From the NCBI GenBank assembly GCA_035530875.1, contig DATKUB010000058.1, positions 1 to 14,379 of the forward strand: a DNA stretch of 14,379 nt, given 5' to 3'. Shown here in pieces: positions 1-6,807 of this stretch. The DNA is from JANXYY01 sp035530875 (GTDB taxonomy: Bacteria; Actinomycetota; Actinomycetes; Nanopelagicales; Nanopelagicaceae). A program made the translations under genes and the position numbers. The number at the start of each line of letters is the position of its first letter. The stretch's first letter is position 1. Below the pieces are notes generated by a model. The model was not told the origin of the DNA, did no database searches, and saw only the letters and a list, made by a program, of their open reading frames with translations.

Positions 1-492
1 GGTAACGCCGTGTCCGAAGCAGGCAAGGAGTGGTTCAACCTCATCGAAAGTTGTTTTGGGTCCAGAGACGGCAACAGTTAATTTTCCGGCCGCGATCACG
101 GCTGGGTTCCCACTAACCGGCGCCGCCAAAAACTCGGTGCCCTGTGTACTAGCCGCCAACCGAATCTTTAACGAAGCTTCAGTAGAAACAGTCGAAGAGT
201 CCACCACGATCTTCGGTGCGCACGCTGGATCAGTGAGCAATCCACCTTCACCGATCGTGACCGCCTCAAGATCCTTTGAGGCAGAGACCATGATGAAAAC
301 GACATCGCAATCGGCCAATTCGGCGGGGCGATCAACAACCTTTGCGCCTAAAGCCAGCAACGGCTCGGCCTTAGCTCTAGTCCGGTTATAAGCACTCACC
401 TCATAACCGGCGGCCAGAAGCCTGGTGGTGAGCGCAAAACCCATCCGCCCAGTACCAATCCACCCGATCTTTAGTTCACCAGGGTCCGGCAT
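1..492 (-). CDS. Beta-hydroxyacid dehydrogenase (3-hydroxyisobutyrate/6-phosphogluconate dehydrogenase family), N-terminal part
   Basis: This gene enters the window at its start codon and runs off the left edge, so only the first 164 residues are visible. The N-terminus carries a Rossmann dinucleotide-binding motif, IGWIGTGRMG at about residues 9-18. It is followed by the family's DSSTVST segment and the substrate-loop motif APVSGNPAVIAAGKL. Family members use NAD(P) to oxidise or reduce beta-hydroxyacids such as 3-hydroxyisobutyrate or tartronate semialdehyde in the cytoplasm. The catalytic lysine lies further on and cannot be checked. The usual SGG of the substrate loop is SGN here, a variant I believe marks a subgroup, so the substrate is open. 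The ATG at 492-490 has a GGAGGG Shine-Dalgarno sequence a few bases upstream. The gene diverges from the ABC importer operon and has its own promoter and a LacI-type palindrome just after the predicted transcription start, so it is probably repressor-controlled. Confidence 0.9.
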   Translation of the reverse strand, partial: MPDPGELKIGWIGTGRMGFALTTRLLAAGYEVSAYNRTRAKAEPLLALGAKVVDRPAELADCDVVFIMVSASKDLEAVTIGEGGLLTDPACAPKIVVDSSTVSTEASLKIRLAASTQGTEFLAAPVSGNPAVIAAGKLTVAVSGPKTTFDEVEPLLACFGHGVT

Positions 493-518
493 TTGCCCTC
501 CTTAGCCAATGGTTTAGA

Positions 519-530
519 GCAATCGATTGC
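519..530. promoter_or_regulatory. LacI/GalR-type operator, perfect 12-base palindrome
   Basis: GCAATCGATTGC is its own reverse complement and fits the GCAAnCGnTTGC pattern typical of LacI/GalR-family operators. It starts about five bases after the predicted transcription start of the leftward dehydrogenase gene, a normal place for a repressor to block initiation. A close relative sits at 771-786 before the importer operon. The regulator is not encoded in this window. Confidence 0.6.
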
Positions 531-541
531 GGTAGCGCCAC

Positions 542-571
542 ATTATTAGGGGTCAAACTACCTCTCGTCAA
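542..571 (-). promoter_or_regulatory. Sigma-70-type promoter for the leftward dehydrogenase gene
   Basis: On the minus strand TTGACG (positions 571-566) matches the -35 consensus in five of six bases. It is followed after 18 bases by AATAAT (547-542), which matches the -10 consensus in five of six. Transcription would start near 535, leaving a leader of about 43 bases before the ATG at 492. The LacI-type palindrome falls inside that early leader. Confidence 0.6.
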
Positions 572-580
572 TACTTGACG
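566..580. repeat. Inverted repeat over the -35 box
   Basis: CGTCAA and TTGACG flank a three-base centre (TAC), giving perfect 6-base arms. The left arm is the -35 box of the leftward promoter. The right arm is a -35-like box on the plus strand, but no good -10 box follows it at 16-18 bases. The symmetry may be a binding site for a second regulator or chance. Confidence 0.35.
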
Positions 581-653
581 CTGATGACCTTAAACTGCGA
601 AAAGGACGATAAAGCAACCTCAAAATTTTAGTTACAAAAGTGTTATAGACCAG

Positions 654-679
654 AAAAAGCCCTTAAATATTGGGCTCTT
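654..679 (-). terminator. Terminator-like hairpin on the minus strand
   Basis: Read on the minus strand, AGCCC and GGGCT pair around a nine-base AT-rich loop and are followed by TTTTT. The stem can extend outwards by a wobble and two A-T pairs. This is the shape of a short intrinsic terminator for leftward transcription. No annotated leftward gene ends here, so it might insulate the dehydrogenase promoter or end an unrecognised short transcript. The stem is short and could be chance in AT-rich sequence. Confidence 0.35.
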
Positions 680-770
680 GAAAACATCCTGGGTAACTCT
701 GTGCAAGCCTAAAGCATGCTGAGAATTTGATAACGAATCTTGACTTTGCCTTCAAGTAGGGCGAAAGTTC

Positions 771-786
771 ACGCAAACGATTGCGT
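771..786. promoter_or_regulatory. LacI/GalR-type operator before the importer operon
   Basis: ACGCAAACGATTGCGT is a 16-base near-palindrome: 14 of 16 positions match its reverse complement. Its core GCAAACGATTGC differs from the perfect palindrome at 519-530 in only one base. It lies about 75 bases before the importer start codon, just downstream of the weak promoter candidates, where a repressor could act. The sequence resembles the operators of PurR/CcpA/LacI-family proteins. Confidence 0.6.
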
Positions 787-788
787 GC

Positions 789-808
789 TTGCTGTCATCT
801 GGCAGCAG
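789..808 (+). other. Small potential leader hairpin
   Basis: GCTGTC (791-796) and GGCAGC (801-806) can pair with one G-U wobble around a four-base loop, and two further weak pairs extend the stem outward. It would lie in the leader of the importer mRNA directly after the LacI-type operator. There is no U-tract, so it is not a terminator; an mRNA-stability role or chance are both possible. Confidence 0.25.
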
Positions 809-851
809 TACTCAAGGCTCCTAATTAGGGCTCCACTTGCGTTCATACCTT

Positions 852-856
852 GGGGG
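852..856 (+). promoter_or_regulatory. Ribosome binding site that sets the binding-protein start
   Basis: GGGGG lies five bases before the ATG at 862. The in-frame TTG at 850 overlaps this site and so is a poor start. This favours the ATG, giving a protein that begins MKLHDKK with a lysine-rich n-region of a signal peptide. Confidence 0.6.
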
Positions 857-861
857 TAACG

Positions 862-2163
862 ATGAAGTTGCACGACAAGAAAATCTCGAAAGGCAAAGTG
901 ATCACCGCGGGAAGTATCTCGGCGATCCTTATCGCCACTTCCTTCCTGACTTCGGCCGGCGCCGCTTCGGCGAAAACCAAGAAAAGGCCAATCCTGGTGG
1001 GCGTCTCGCTCTCACTGACAGGTGACTTTTCGGCCGATGGCATCGCGTTTAAGCAGGGCTATACGCTCTGGGCCAAAGACGTGAACCACCACGGCGGACT
1101 CCTTGGCCGCAAGGTCAAACTCGATATCGTCAATGATGCGAGCAGTCCGGTTCAGGTCGCGACCAACTACCAGAAGTTGATCAGCGTTGACCACGTGAAC
1201 TTGGTCTTCGGACCCTTCTCGACCGGCCTGACCAAGGCGGCCTCTAAGGTCGTAAATCGCTATGGCTACGCCTTCGTTGAAGGTGCCGGTGGCGGACCAT
1301 CTGTCTTTACCCTGGGTCTACACAATGTCTTTGACGTGAGCCTCCCGGTTGCCAACAACCTGGTCAGTTTCGCCAAGTGGATCTCCGCGATGCCAGCTGC
1401 TTCACGACCAAAGACCGCGGCTTACGCAACTGAAGACGACCCATTCACCGCGCCGCAGCTTGATGTGGCCCGTGCAATCTTGGAGAAGGCCGGCGTTAAA
1501 ACGGTCTACAACAAGACCTACCCAAGTGAGACCACGGACTACACGCCAATTGCGGCCGCAATCATCAGCTCAAAGGCTGATGTTGTTCTGCTTGGCACCT
1601 TGCTCCCTGACTTCGTGGCGCTAACCAAGCAGTTCATTCAGCAGAACTACAACCCGAAAGCACTTGTTGCCACTGCCGGACCTGACCAGGGTGCGCAGTT
1701 CACCTCGAGTACTTCAGGGGTCGGAACAAACAACACTGAAGGCATTCTGGTTCCTAACGCTTGGGCGCCTACTTTCCCATTCCCAGGGAACGCAGCTCTC
1801 ATGAAGGAATACGTCAAGGTTTACGGCGGAAAGATTTCTGACGTTAGTTCTGACGTTGCTGAAGGTTACTCAGTGGGCCAGGTTGTTGCTCAGGCAGTCA
1901 AGAAAACTCACAGCCTGAACCAGAAGAAGCTCCTGAACGCACTCCACAAGGGAACCTTCACCTCGGTACAGGGTGGAGTGAAGTTCGACAAGACCGGTCA
2001 GAACACGCTGGCCTCGTCGTACCTGTTCCAGTGGCAGAACGCGGACACCGCCGATGGCCAGTTCCCTGGTTTCGTTCCTAATTCCAAGAATGGGCTAGTT
2101 GCTCTTGCGCCATCAAAGGCCAAGATCGAGTTCCCGAAGCACCCTTGGGGCTCAACCAAATAA
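862..2163 (+). CDS. LIV/HAAT-type ABC importer, extracellular substrate-binding protein
   Basis: This 433-residue protein is the substrate-binding part of a branched-chain-amino-acid-type ABC importer, the Peripla_BP_6 (LivK/LivJ, amide-binding) fold. It opens with a Sec signal peptide: a lysine-rich start, a hydrophobic core at about residues 13-32 and a likely signal peptidase I site after Ala-Ser-Ala at 35-37. There is no lipobox cysteine, which is unusual if the host is Gram-positive. The mature part shows the family layout: a first strand VGVSLSLTG, then GGLLGRKVKL and a conserved NLVFGPFSTG segment. Members bind amino acids but also aromatic acids, amides, urea and other small organics, so the ligand cannot be read from sequence. 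Its gene is first in the importer operon and is separated from the permease genes by a strong hairpin. A LacI-type operator lies upstream. Confidence 0.9.
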   Translation: MKLHDKKISKGKVITAGSISAILIATSFLTSAGAASAKTKKRPILVGVSLSLTGDFSADGIAFKQGYTLWAKDVNHHGGLLGRKVKLDIVNDASSPVQVATNYQKLISVDHVNLVFGPFSTGLTKAASKVVNRYGYAFVEGAGGGPSVFTLGLHNVFDVSLPVANNLVSFAKWISAMPAASRPKTAAYATEDDPFTAPQLDVARAILEKAGVKTVYNKTYPSETTDYTPIAAAIISSKADVVLLGTLLPDFVALTKQFIQQNYNPKALVATAGPDQGAQFTSSTSGVGTNNTEGILVPNAWAPTFPFPGNAALMKEYVKVYGGKISDVSSDVAEGYSVGQVVAQAVKKTHSLNQKKLLNALHKGTFTSVQGGVKFDKTGQNTLASSYLFQWQNADTADGQFPGFVPNSKNGLVALAPSKAKIEFPKHPWGSTK

Positions 2164-2209
2164 TCAGTAGTAGAAGTTTGACCGCAAGGCATTGAAAGCA
2201 AATTGCTCG

Positions 2210-2250
2210 GTGGATAGGTGTTATTGGAATCTCCAGTAACACCTATCCAC
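2210..2250 (+). other. Long stem-loop between the binding-protein and permease genes
   Basis: Perfect 14-base arms, GTGGATAGGTGTTA and its complement, flank 13 bases that pair further (one G-U wobble and four Watson-Crick pairs), giving a stem of about 19 bp with a three-base loop. There is no T-run on the plus strand, so it is not a standard intrinsic terminator. Similar hairpins after binding-protein genes in importer operons protect the upstream mRNA from 3' exonucleases or partly stop transcription, so that binding protein exceeds permease. That role is inferred here. Confidence 0.75.
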
Positions 2251-2270
2251 ACGGGTTCATGTTCAAACTA

Positions 2271-2275
2271 GGGAG
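2271..2275 (+). promoter_or_regulatory. Ribosome binding site supporting a TTG start
   Basis: GGGAG stands six bases before the TTG at 2282. No ATG or GTG in frame near the expected protein start has a comparable site, so the rare TTG start of the first permease gene is preferred. Confidence 0.6.
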
Positions 2276-2281
2276 AATCTC

Positions 2282-3163
2282 TTGGGGACTGAAATCGCGA
2301 AAGCGATCGTAGGTGGGGTATTAACCGGCGGGGTCTACGCGCTGATGGCTGCGGGACTGACCCTGATCTTCGGGGTTATGGAAATTATTAACATCGCGCA
2401 GGGGGCATTGGTCGTAGTAGGCGCCTACCTAAGCTTCGTGCTCCAGGTCCACTTGCACATTGACCCTTTCATCGGACTGATCTTCACGATGCCGATCATG
2501 TTCGTGCTGGGTGTGACGATTGAGTGGGGATTCATTCGCAAACTCAAGACCCAGAACCGAACCGCGCTTTCAATCCTGGTCACTTACGCCATCGCCATTG
2601 TTCTCGAGGGAATTCTGACGATGATCTTTAGCACCAACCTCAAAACCATCGATGCTTGGTACGTGGAGAAATCGCTCCATGTTTTCGGCTTCTACCTTCC
2701 ATATGTCTATTTATTCGGCTTCGCGCTAGCCGCTGGCCTGCTCTTGGCTCTTTACATATTCCTTTACCGCACTCGCAGTGGCCAGAGCATTCGGGCGGCA
2801 GTGCAGAACCGAACCGGCGCAGAACTGATCGGTATCAACATCAACCGCGTATCCGCACTTACCTTTGGTGTTGGCGTTGCAGTCACTGCGGGCGGCGGCA
2901 TGATCTTCGGCGCCACCAACTCGTTTAACCCGAACTCGAGTTACGACTTAATTTCGCGTTTATTGGTCATCATTGTTCTTGGTGGCCTCGGCAGCATCGG
3001 CGGATCACTGATTGCCGCGATCATGGCGCTCGTGATTGAAGACGTAACTGCAGTTGTCTGGTCGCCAGTTTGGGCCAGCACCATGTTCTTCGCGGTACTC
3101 ATCGTCGTACTTATCGTGCGTCCCAACGGGCTCTTTGGCCAGAAGGCGACGAGAGCCCAGTGA
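2282..3163 (+). CDS. livH: LIV/HAAT-type ABC importer, permease subunit (LivH-like)
   Basis: This 293-residue integral membrane protein is one of the two channel subunits of the importer. It shows about eight hydrophobic segments and the LivH-family landmarks. Near residue 35 there is the stretch IINIAQGALVVVGAY, matching the family's INFAHG...GAY. In the second half a cytoplasmic loop, AVQNRTGAELIGIN, contacts the ATPases. Near the C-terminus lies VIIVLGGLGSIGGSLIAA. Length is normal for LivH (about 290-310). The start is a TTG with a GGGAG site six bases upstream; alternative starts would cut into the first membrane segment. The stop codon at 3161-3163 lies 26 bases before the second permease ATG. 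Gene symbol is by family resemblance only; transported substrate is unknown. Confidence 0.9.
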   Translation: MGTEIAKAIVGGVLTGGVYALMAAGLTLIFGVMEIINIAQGALVVVGAYLSFVLQVHLHIDPFIGLIFTMPIMFVLGVTIEWGFIRKLKTQNRTALSILVTYAIAIVLEGILTMIFSTNLKTIDAWYVEKSLHVFGFYLPYVYLFGFALAAGLLLALYIFLYRTRSGQSIRAAVQNRTGAELIGININRVSALTFGVGVAVTAGGGMIFGATNSFNPNSSYDLISRLLVIIVLGGLGSIGGSLIAAIMALVIEDVTAVVWSPVWASTMFFAVLIVVLIVRPNGLFGQKATRAQ

Positions 3164-3177
3164 ACGCAAACCTTTCC

Positions 3178-3183
3178 AAGGAG
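3178..3183 (+). promoter_or_regulatory. Ribosome binding site that sets the second permease start
   Basis: AAGGAG lies six bases before the ATG at 3190, a near-ideal arrangement. It favours this ATG over an in-frame GTG at 3160 that overlaps the previous stop codon. Confidence 0.7.
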
Positions 3184-3189
3184 AATTCA

Positions 3190-4230
3190 ATGTCACTGCA
3201 GGAAACCGCTGATCCGTTGGCGAAGCCCATTTACGCTAACCTCAGGCGGTCCGTCACAGTTGTGGCACTGATTGCGGCAATTGCCTTTCCGTTTGTCTTT
3301 TCCAACCCAGCTGTGACTTCAATCGCGATGTTCACCTTGCTTTACCTAGGCGCTGCCTCAACTTGGAACATGTTCTGCGGGTTCACTGGGTATATGGCTT
3401 TGGGCAATGCCGTCTTTTACGGCAGCGGCGCTTACTTCTTTGCCAACTTGACTACCCACCTAAATCTCAACGGCGGGGTTGGGCTCTTCGCATTGGTTCC
3501 CTTAGCCGGCATCTTTGCTGGACTGGTGGCACTACCGGTCGGCTGGATTGCTCTTCGAACTCGTCGGCACACTTTCGTTGTGATCACAATCGCAATGTTC
3601 TTTATTTTCCAGTTGCTCGCATACAACCTCACTGCGCTAACCAACGGCTCAGCCGGCATGCAGGTGCCAAGTCCAATTTGGGGCGCAAAAACTTACAACA
3701 CTTACTTCTACTTAGCTTCGCTCGTCGTTGCTCTGATCGCCATTGGGTTGGCCTGGTTGGTTCGTCGGTCCAGCTTCGGATTGGAACTCCTGGCTATCAG
3801 AGATGATGAGGACCGAGCGGTGGGTCTTGGTGTACACACCACCAAAATCAAGCTCCTGACCTTCGTGCTAACTGGCGCAGTGACTGGTATGTGCGGCGCG
3901 GTGTACGCATATTACTTGGGCAGCGTTTATCCGCCATTTGCCTTCGAAGCGATTTTCGATGTCACGATTGCGCTGATGGCCTTTCTTGGTGGGCTCGGAA
4001 CGGTCACCGGACCAATCATTGGTGCACTTCTGATTGAGCCGGCGCAACAGTGGTTGACCTTGAAATTCACCAATGGTGGCATCGCGCTGATCATGTTCGG
4101 CGCACTATTTCTAATCGTGATTCGTTACATGCCAGAGGGCATCGTGACCTCACTAGCCCAATTGATTCGTAAGCGAATGAGGATGAAGGCGCCGGCGCTT
4201 GCCGACGCTCAGCAGGGAGCAAGCTCATGA
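3190..4230 (+). CDS. livM: LIV/HAAT-type ABC importer, permease subunit (LivM-like)
   Basis: This 346-residue membrane protein is the second channel subunit of the importer. It has roughly nine or ten hydrophobic segments and LivM-family motifs. An early segment is NMFCGFTGYMALGNAVFYGSG, where the family usually has N..GY.G..SLGHA.FFG.GAY. In the middle, ELLAIRDDEDRAVGLGV is the coupling loop that docks on the ATPases. Near the C-terminus lies MAFLGGLGTVTGPIIGA. The ATG at 3190 has an AAGGAG site at ideal distance. A GTG at 3160 in frame with a GTGA overlap is possible but adds ten residues without a family match. The stop codon overlaps the ATG of the first ATPase gene (ATGA), so the two are translationally coupled. 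Confidence 0.9.
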   Translation: MSLQETADPLAKPIYANLRRSVTVVALIAAIAFPFVFSNPAVTSIAMFTLLYLGAASTWNMFCGFTGYMALGNAVFYGSGAYFFANLTTHLNLNGGVGLFALVPLAGIFAGLVALPVGWIALRTRRHTFVVITIAMFFIFQLLAYNLTALTNGSAGMQVPSPIWGAKTYNTYFYLASLVVALIAIGLAWLVRRSSFGLELLAIRDDEDRAVGLGVHTTKIKLLTFVLTGAVTGMCGAVYAYYLGSVYPPFAFEAIFDVTIALMAFLGGLGTVTGPIIGALLIEPAQQWLTLKFTNGGIALIMFGALFLIVIRYMPEGIVTSLAQLIRKRMRMKAPALADAQQGASS

Positions 4231-5000
4231 CCGCCGTACTGGAAGTCAACGACATCAAAAAAAGCTTCGGCGGCCTGCAGGCGCTTGCTGGCTGTTCCTT
4301 CAGCGTTAAGGAAGGCTCCATCACTGGACTCATCGGTCCCAATGGTTCAGGTAAGACCACCATGTTCAATGTCATCACCGGTTATGAGACATCGGATTCG
4401 GGGTCGGTGAAATTCCGCGGAAAAGATGTCACCGGGATGCAACCGGGCGGAGTCTGCCGGCTTGGTGTTGGACGCACCTTCCAACTCACCAGAGTTTTTG
4501 GTCGACTCAACCTCCTTGAAAACATTCAAGTTGGAAGTCGAGGGGTGCCGAAGGAGAAGCGGAAGGAGATGTACAGTCTTGAGCGCCGTCGCGAACTCTT
4601 GGAATTCGTCGGCCTAACTCACCTGGCTCATGAAAAGGCTGGCGCGCTCTCGTACGGCCAGCGCAAATTGGTTGAACTTGCCACGATCTTGGCTCAAGAA
4701 CCGAAGGTGATTCTCCTTGATGAACCAGCCGGTGGGATCAACCCGACCCTGATCGGGCAGATGGCAACGCGAATCAAAGAACTAAATTCGCGCGGCGTCA
4801 CTTTTCTGGTGGTTGAGCACAACATGGAATTTGTGATGGGCCTCTGCGATGAGATCGCAGTTATGGAGCGCGGCGCCGTGATTGCTGTCGGCAAGCCAGA
4901 AGACATTAGAAATGATGCTCGGGTGCTTGATGCCTACCTCGGTGGCGCGGTCGGCGACTACGCAACGCCTACTACCAATTCAGAGGGGGAGCGAGCATGA
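4227..5000 (+). CDS. livG: LIV/HAAT-type ABC importer, ATPase subunit (LivG-like)
   Basis: This 257-residue cytoplasmic ATPase powers the importer as one half of a LivG/LivF pair. All nucleotide-binding motifs are intact: Walker A GPNGSGKTT (37-45), Q-loop glutamine at about 86 in VGRTFQLTRVF, ABC signature LSYGQ (141-145), Walker B VILLDEP (161-167) with catalytic Glu166, and H-loop His198 in VVEHNM. The PAGGINP sequence after Walker B is typical of LivG rather than LivF. Length is normal for the family. It overlaps both neighbours by the ATGA arrangement: its ATG overlaps the permease stop and its TGA overlaps the next ATPase start. This implies equal production of the subunits. Confidence 0.95.
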   Translation: MTAVLEVNDIKKSFGGLQALAGCSFSVKEGSITGLIGPNGSGKTTMFNVITGYETSDSGSVKFRGKDVTGMQPGGVCRLGVGRTFQLTRVFGRLNLLENIQVGSRGVPKEKRKEMYSLERRRELLEFVGLTHLAHEKAGALSYGQRKLVELATILAQEPKVILLDEPAGGINPTLIGQMATRIKELNSRGVTFLVVEHNMEFVMGLCDEIAVMERGAVIAVGKPEDIRNDARVLDAYLGGAVGDYATPTTNSEGERA

Positions 5001-5722
5001 GCGCGCTGCTGGAACTTAAGGGCATCTGGGCCGGATATGGTGGCAGTGATGTCCTCCGCGATCTGACTTTCTCCGTGCCAGAAGGAGGAATCACTTGTGT
5101 AGTGGGACCTAATGGCGCCGGCAAATCGACGATTCTTCGGGTGGTGAGTGGCCAGATCGACCCACGTCTTGGCTCAGTCCTTTTTGATGGCAAAGAAGTG
5201 GCTGGCAAAACACCGCGAGAAATGCTCCAACTCGGCGTAGTTCAAGTTGCCCAGAACCACACGCTCTTTCCCGAAATGACGGTAAAGGAGAACGTGGAAC
5301 TCGGCGGCTTTCTGCTCCGAGATCGGGCTGAGGTCGGGCGTCGGTTGAAAAAGATTGAAGAACTATTTCCAATCATCGTTGATCGAGCTACCGACAAAGC
5401 TGGGTCACTCTCCGGTGGTCAGCAGCGATTAGTCGAGTTTGCCCGTTGTCTGATGCTAGATCCGAAACTAGTTGTTTTGGATGAACCGTCAATGGGTCTT
5501 GATCCCAAGACCTTGCAGAGCATGCTCGTGCAGGTGCGAGCAATGTGGAACGACGGGCGCACTGTGCTTCTGGTCGAGCAGAACGTTCGAGCTGGTCTCT
5601 CGTTGGCGACTCACGCAGTAGTTGTTGAAAGTGGGAACGTCCGACTCGAAGGCAGTGGCGAAGACGTTCTTAACAATCCAGAGATCGCTCAACTCTACTT
5701 AGGCGGAGCGATCGCTTCCTAA
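4997..5722 (+). CDS. livF: LIV/HAAT-type ABC importer, ATPase subunit (LivF-like)
   Basis: This 241-residue cytoplasmic ATPase is the second nucleotide-binding subunit. Motifs are Walker A GPNGAGKST (37-45), Q-loop Gln86 in VVQVAQNHTLF, signature LSGGQ (138-142) and Walker B LVVLDEP (158-164) with PSMGLDP after it. In the H-loop position it has glutamine (VEQN, Gln195), which is the normal LivF feature rather than a defect. Start is the ATG in the ATGA overlap with the preceding ATPase gene. The stop at 5720-5722 is followed 29 bases later by a hydrolase gene with its own Shine-Dalgarno site, so the operon very probably continues. Confidence 0.95.
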   Translation: MSALLELKGIWAGYGGSDVLRDLTFSVPEGGITCVVGPNGAGKSTILRVVSGQIDPRLGSVLFDGKEVAGKTPREMLQLGVVQVAQNHTLFPEMTVKENVELGGFLLRDRAEVGRRLKKIEELFPIIVDRATDKAGSLSGGQQRLVEFARCLMLDPKLVVLDEPSMGLDPKTLQSMLVQVRAMWNDGRTVLLVEQNVRAGLSLATHAVVVESGNVRLEGSGEDVLNNPEIAQLYLGGAIAS

Positions 5723-5751
5723 TGTTCGCCCATGACGTCGAGGAGTAGCTA

Positions 5752-6807
5752 ATGGACGAATACGTAGCTTCTGCGCGTTCCCATTGGGGTCCACGGTTCA
5801 CGGCAAATGGAGTACCGGCAGCAGATTTTGACCGAGTGACTAGCGGTATTGAATCTTGGTCGCAGTGGTGCGCCGCTTGGTCTAAGGCAGGTCTTGAATA
5901 TGAGAAGTTGGGTGAGCAAGCCCTTGCCGGTGGGCACTTCCGATCTGCCGGCACTCACTACAGCACCGCGTCGCTCTTTTATCATTTTGCCAAGTTCGTC
6001 TATGTCGCAGATTTGGCGCAGATGCAGACCGCGCATATGGCTGCGGTGCGCTGCCTAACGATGGCACTGCCGTATTTGAATCCACCGGCCGAACGGATTG
6101 AGATTCCGTTTGATGGCGACAATATTTATGGCGTGCTCCGATTGCCTGATCGAGCTGGGCCGCACCCGCTGGTGATTATGGTGCCGGGGCTCGATTCAAC
6201 CAAGGAAGAGTTCCGTTCCACTGAGGCTCTCTTTCTTGAGCGCGGCTTGGCGACTTTAAGCGTTGATGGGCCAGGGCAGGGAGAGGCCGAATACGGCCTG
6301 AAAATAAGACCGGATTGGGAGATTCCTGGGCGTGCCATCGTCGATGCTATGTCTAGTAGAAATGAAATCGATGGTTTGCGGATTGCAGTTTGGGGAGTGA
6401 GTCTCGGCGGATATTATGCGCCGCGCTTTGCCAGTGGGGACGAGCGGATCAAGGCGTGCGTCTCGCTCTGCGGCCCTTACAACTTCGGTGAGAACTGGGA
6501 TGCGCTGCCCGCGCTCACTCGTGACACCTTCACTGTGCGCTCGGGTGCGGTCAATCAAAAACAAGGTAAGGAAATAGCGCTGACGTTAAGCATGGAAGGT
6601 CGAAGTCTGACTTGTCCAACGCTAGTTGTCGCTGGAAAACTTGACCGAATAATTCCCTGGCAGCAAGCCGAGCGCCTAAATCAGGAAAATTCGAGGAATA
6701 GCGAACTACTCCTTCTCGAACGAGGTAATCACGGCTGCGCTAATGTGCTTGCCGAACATAGATACCGGACGGCTGACTGGATGGCCGATCAGTTAGGTGT
6801 CAGCTAG
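5752..6807 (+). CDS. Alpha/beta hydrolase resembling 2,6-dihydroxypseudooxynicotine (C-C bond) hydrolase
   Basis: This 351-residue protein joins a helical N-terminal domain (about 1-110) to an alpha/beta hydrolase domain. The nucleophile elbow is GVSLGG with Ser217. The acid is probably Asp298 (in KLDRI) and the base His327 (in GNHGC). GLDSTKEEF (146-154) and VDGPGQGE (171-178) are marks of the dihydroxypseudooxynicotine-hydrolase/FrsA-like group. As I recall, the Arthrobacter enzyme of nicotine breakdown uses Ser217, Asp300, His329 and Glu148 to cut a C-C bond; here position 148 is Asp. The protein is cytoplasmic, with no signal peptide. An AGGAG site six bases before the ATG sets the start. 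It follows the importer genes by 29 bases, so it may act on the imported compound. C-C, ester or amide cleavage are all possible. The gene's last 8 bases overlap the opposite gene. Confidence 0.85.
   Translation: MDEYVASARSHWGPRFTANGVPAADFDRVTSGIESWSQWCAAWSKAGLEYEKLGEQALAGGHFRSAGTHYSTASLFYHFAKFVYVADLAQMQTAHMAAVRCLTMALPYLNPPAERIEIPFDGDNIYGVLRLPDRAGPHPLVIMVPGLDSTKEEFRSTEALFLERGLATLSVDGPGQGEAEYGLKIRPDWEIPGRAIVDAMSSRNEIDGLRIAVWGVSLGGYYAPRFASGDERIKACVSLCGPYNFGENWDALPALTRDTFTVRSGAVNQKQGKEIALTLSMEGRSLTCPTLVVAGKLDRIIPWQQAERLNQENSRNSELLLLERGNHGCANVLAEHRYRTADWMADQLGVS

Larger units (their letters stand above)
493..861. other. Divergent intergenic control region
   Basis: This 369-base stretch separates the leftward dehydrogenase from the rightward importer operon and has no convincing gene. 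It holds, from left to right, a 12-base perfect palindrome (519-530), a leftward promoter (542-571), an inverted repeat over its -35 box (566-580), a minus-strand terminator-like hairpin (654-679), a second LacI-type operator (771-786), a small potential hairpin (789-808) and a 10-base palindrome CCTAATTAGG (820-829). For the rightward operon I found only a weak promoter guess: TTGACT at 740-745 without a good -10 box, or GATAAC at 729-734 as a -10 without a good -35. The middle of the region is AT-richer than the genes around it. Confidence 0.7.

Noticed and set aside
713..720. Eight-base palindrome AGCATGCT in the control region
   Set aside because: Too short and not related to the LacI-type sites; likely chance.
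740..768. Promoter for the importer operon based on TTGACT at 740-745
   Set aside because: No -10 box with reasonable similarity follows at 16-19 bases, so it was not listed as a feature.
3160..3189. GTG start for the second permease overlapping the previous stop (GTGA)
   Set aside because: The ATG at 3190 has a near-ideal AAGGAG site, and the extra ten residues match nothing in the family; the GTG remains a minor alternative.
3363..3806. A 147-codon open frame on the plus strand inside the second permease gene
   Set aside because: It is out of frame within a well-supported LivM-like gene and reads as a low-sense, Arg/Ser-rich sequence.
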